From: Candidula unifasciata
Taxonomy: Eukaryota; Mollusca; Gastropoda; Stylommatophora; Geomitridae
Reading direction: 5' to 3'
Assembly (NCBI GenBank): GCA_905116865.2
Contig: CAJHNH020003148.1
Coordinates: 1 to 64,000, forward strand
DNA length: 64,000 bases
Shown in pieces: positions 63,535 to 64,000 of this stretch. The translations under genes and the position numbers were made by a program. The notes under the pieces are model-generated. The model ran no database searches, had not been told where the DNA came from, and saw only the letters and a program-made list of their open reading frames with translations. Within the stretch, counting starts at the first letter, position 1. Each line of letters begins with the position of its first letter.

Positions 63535-64000
63535 TCAGTTTTTCTTCTTCGACTTCTACGTTCGACATCAGTCATGCTAAACATGAATCCCGTCTGAGTC
63601 ACAAATAGGATTGTGCGTTTAAGGTCGCCACCGGTCCCCCATAGCTTCTCTTGCAATGTGGATCCCTTGGGCCAGACCAACAGTCTTTGCTGGGAGAGGT
63701 TAGGGCAGTTCTGCAGTATGTGCTCAGGGGTTTGTCTTTCTGCTCCACAATCACAGGCAGCAGCTTCTTTTATGCCTATCCTGTACAGGTGTGCTCGAAG
63801 ACCACAGTGTCCAGTCCAAAGTCTAAAAATTGATGTTTGTTCTTTCCTGTTGAGTTTGTTTATGCTGTCACTCTCTGGTCTTTAATCCCAGTTCTGCCTT
63901 CTCCACTCTCGCTTGAAAGACTGCTTTAGCGCTGTTTTGGTATCCTTTTAGCTGTGTGGTGGATGAGGTTGTGGAAGATTACTCCCAGCTTTTGCCAACT
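63535..64000 (-). mobile_element. LINE ORF2 3' end, running off the window
   Basis: The minus strand reads FRLWTGHCGLRAHLYRIGIK, then EAAACDCGAERQTPEHILQN, then CPNLSQQRLLVWP. This parallels LRTGHNKLNQHMHRL and TTEHVLQDCP of the 25-kb LINE, with the same Cys/His finger (CDC...H-I-L-x-N-C). The tail-like end is gtcgaacgtagaagtcgaag. Earlier ORF2 domains would lie beyond position 64,000. Confidence 0.75.

Overview
This window looks like repeat-dominated intergenic DNA from a metazoan, most likely a mollusc. The type of organism is inferred from the mix of tRNA-derived SINEs, RNase-H-bearing LINEs, hAT and Helitron elements and very abundant microsatellites; no marker gene fixes the species. I found no convincing host protein-coding gene, no intact tRNA or rRNA and no CRISPR array. 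Nearly all long open frames are low-complexity or tandem-repeat artefacts. The only recognisable proteins belong to mobile elements.

Layout. 1-1.6 kb is homopolymer-rich, possibly poor sequence. 1.6-8 kb holds a ~50-bp array, SINE copies, and 21-, 22- and 40/39-bp minisatellites. 8-16 kb holds microsatellites, decayed LINE 3' ends, a 114-bp satellite and SINEs. 16.3-18.0 kb is a hAT-like non-autonomous transposon with an internal 58-bp array. 19.4-21.1 kb is a non-autonomous Helitron. 24.4-27.9 kb carries two copies of a GAA-tailed dispersed repeat, then a 5'-truncated LINE whose 610-codon frame still encodes RT and RNase H. 28-33 kb is dense in SINEs. 34.0-37.3 kb is a second hAT-like element containing a duplicated CT-rich/poly-G module. 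38-46 kb has LINE fragments, a trinucleotide-built array and GA/GT-rich VNTRs. 46.5-48.3 kb is a SINE running directly into 25 copies of a 64-bp satellite. 49-53 kb has a 31-bp array, LINE/SINE remnants and GT/CT-rich tracts. 53.1-59.5 kb is a 24-bp minisatellite split by a complete 4.9-kb LTR retrotransposon. 59.5-64 kb has LINE and SINE remnants and a 17-bp array inside a SINE-like copy.

Best finding. The LTR element at 53,355-58,257 has two 471-bp LTRs that read as identical, TG...CA ends, a 5-bp target duplication, a candidate primer-binding site and a polypurine tract. Its coding content is only a short Gag C-terminal protein with two zinc knuckles (BEL/Pao-like spacing) and a retropepsin-like frame joined at an A7 run. 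There is no RT, RNase H or integrase. It looks like a young, non-autonomous gag-type LTR element that needs a helper.

Second theme. Tandem repeats arise from, or sit inside, mobile elements. The 64-bp satellite unit spans a SINE 3' junction, the 17-bp array lies inside a SINE-like copy, and the hAT and Helitron elements have their own internal arrays. Several LINE fragments and one ~290-bp dispersed repeat share a GAAC-n-AAGAAGAAG type 3' tail, suggesting the repeat is mobilised by that LINE group.
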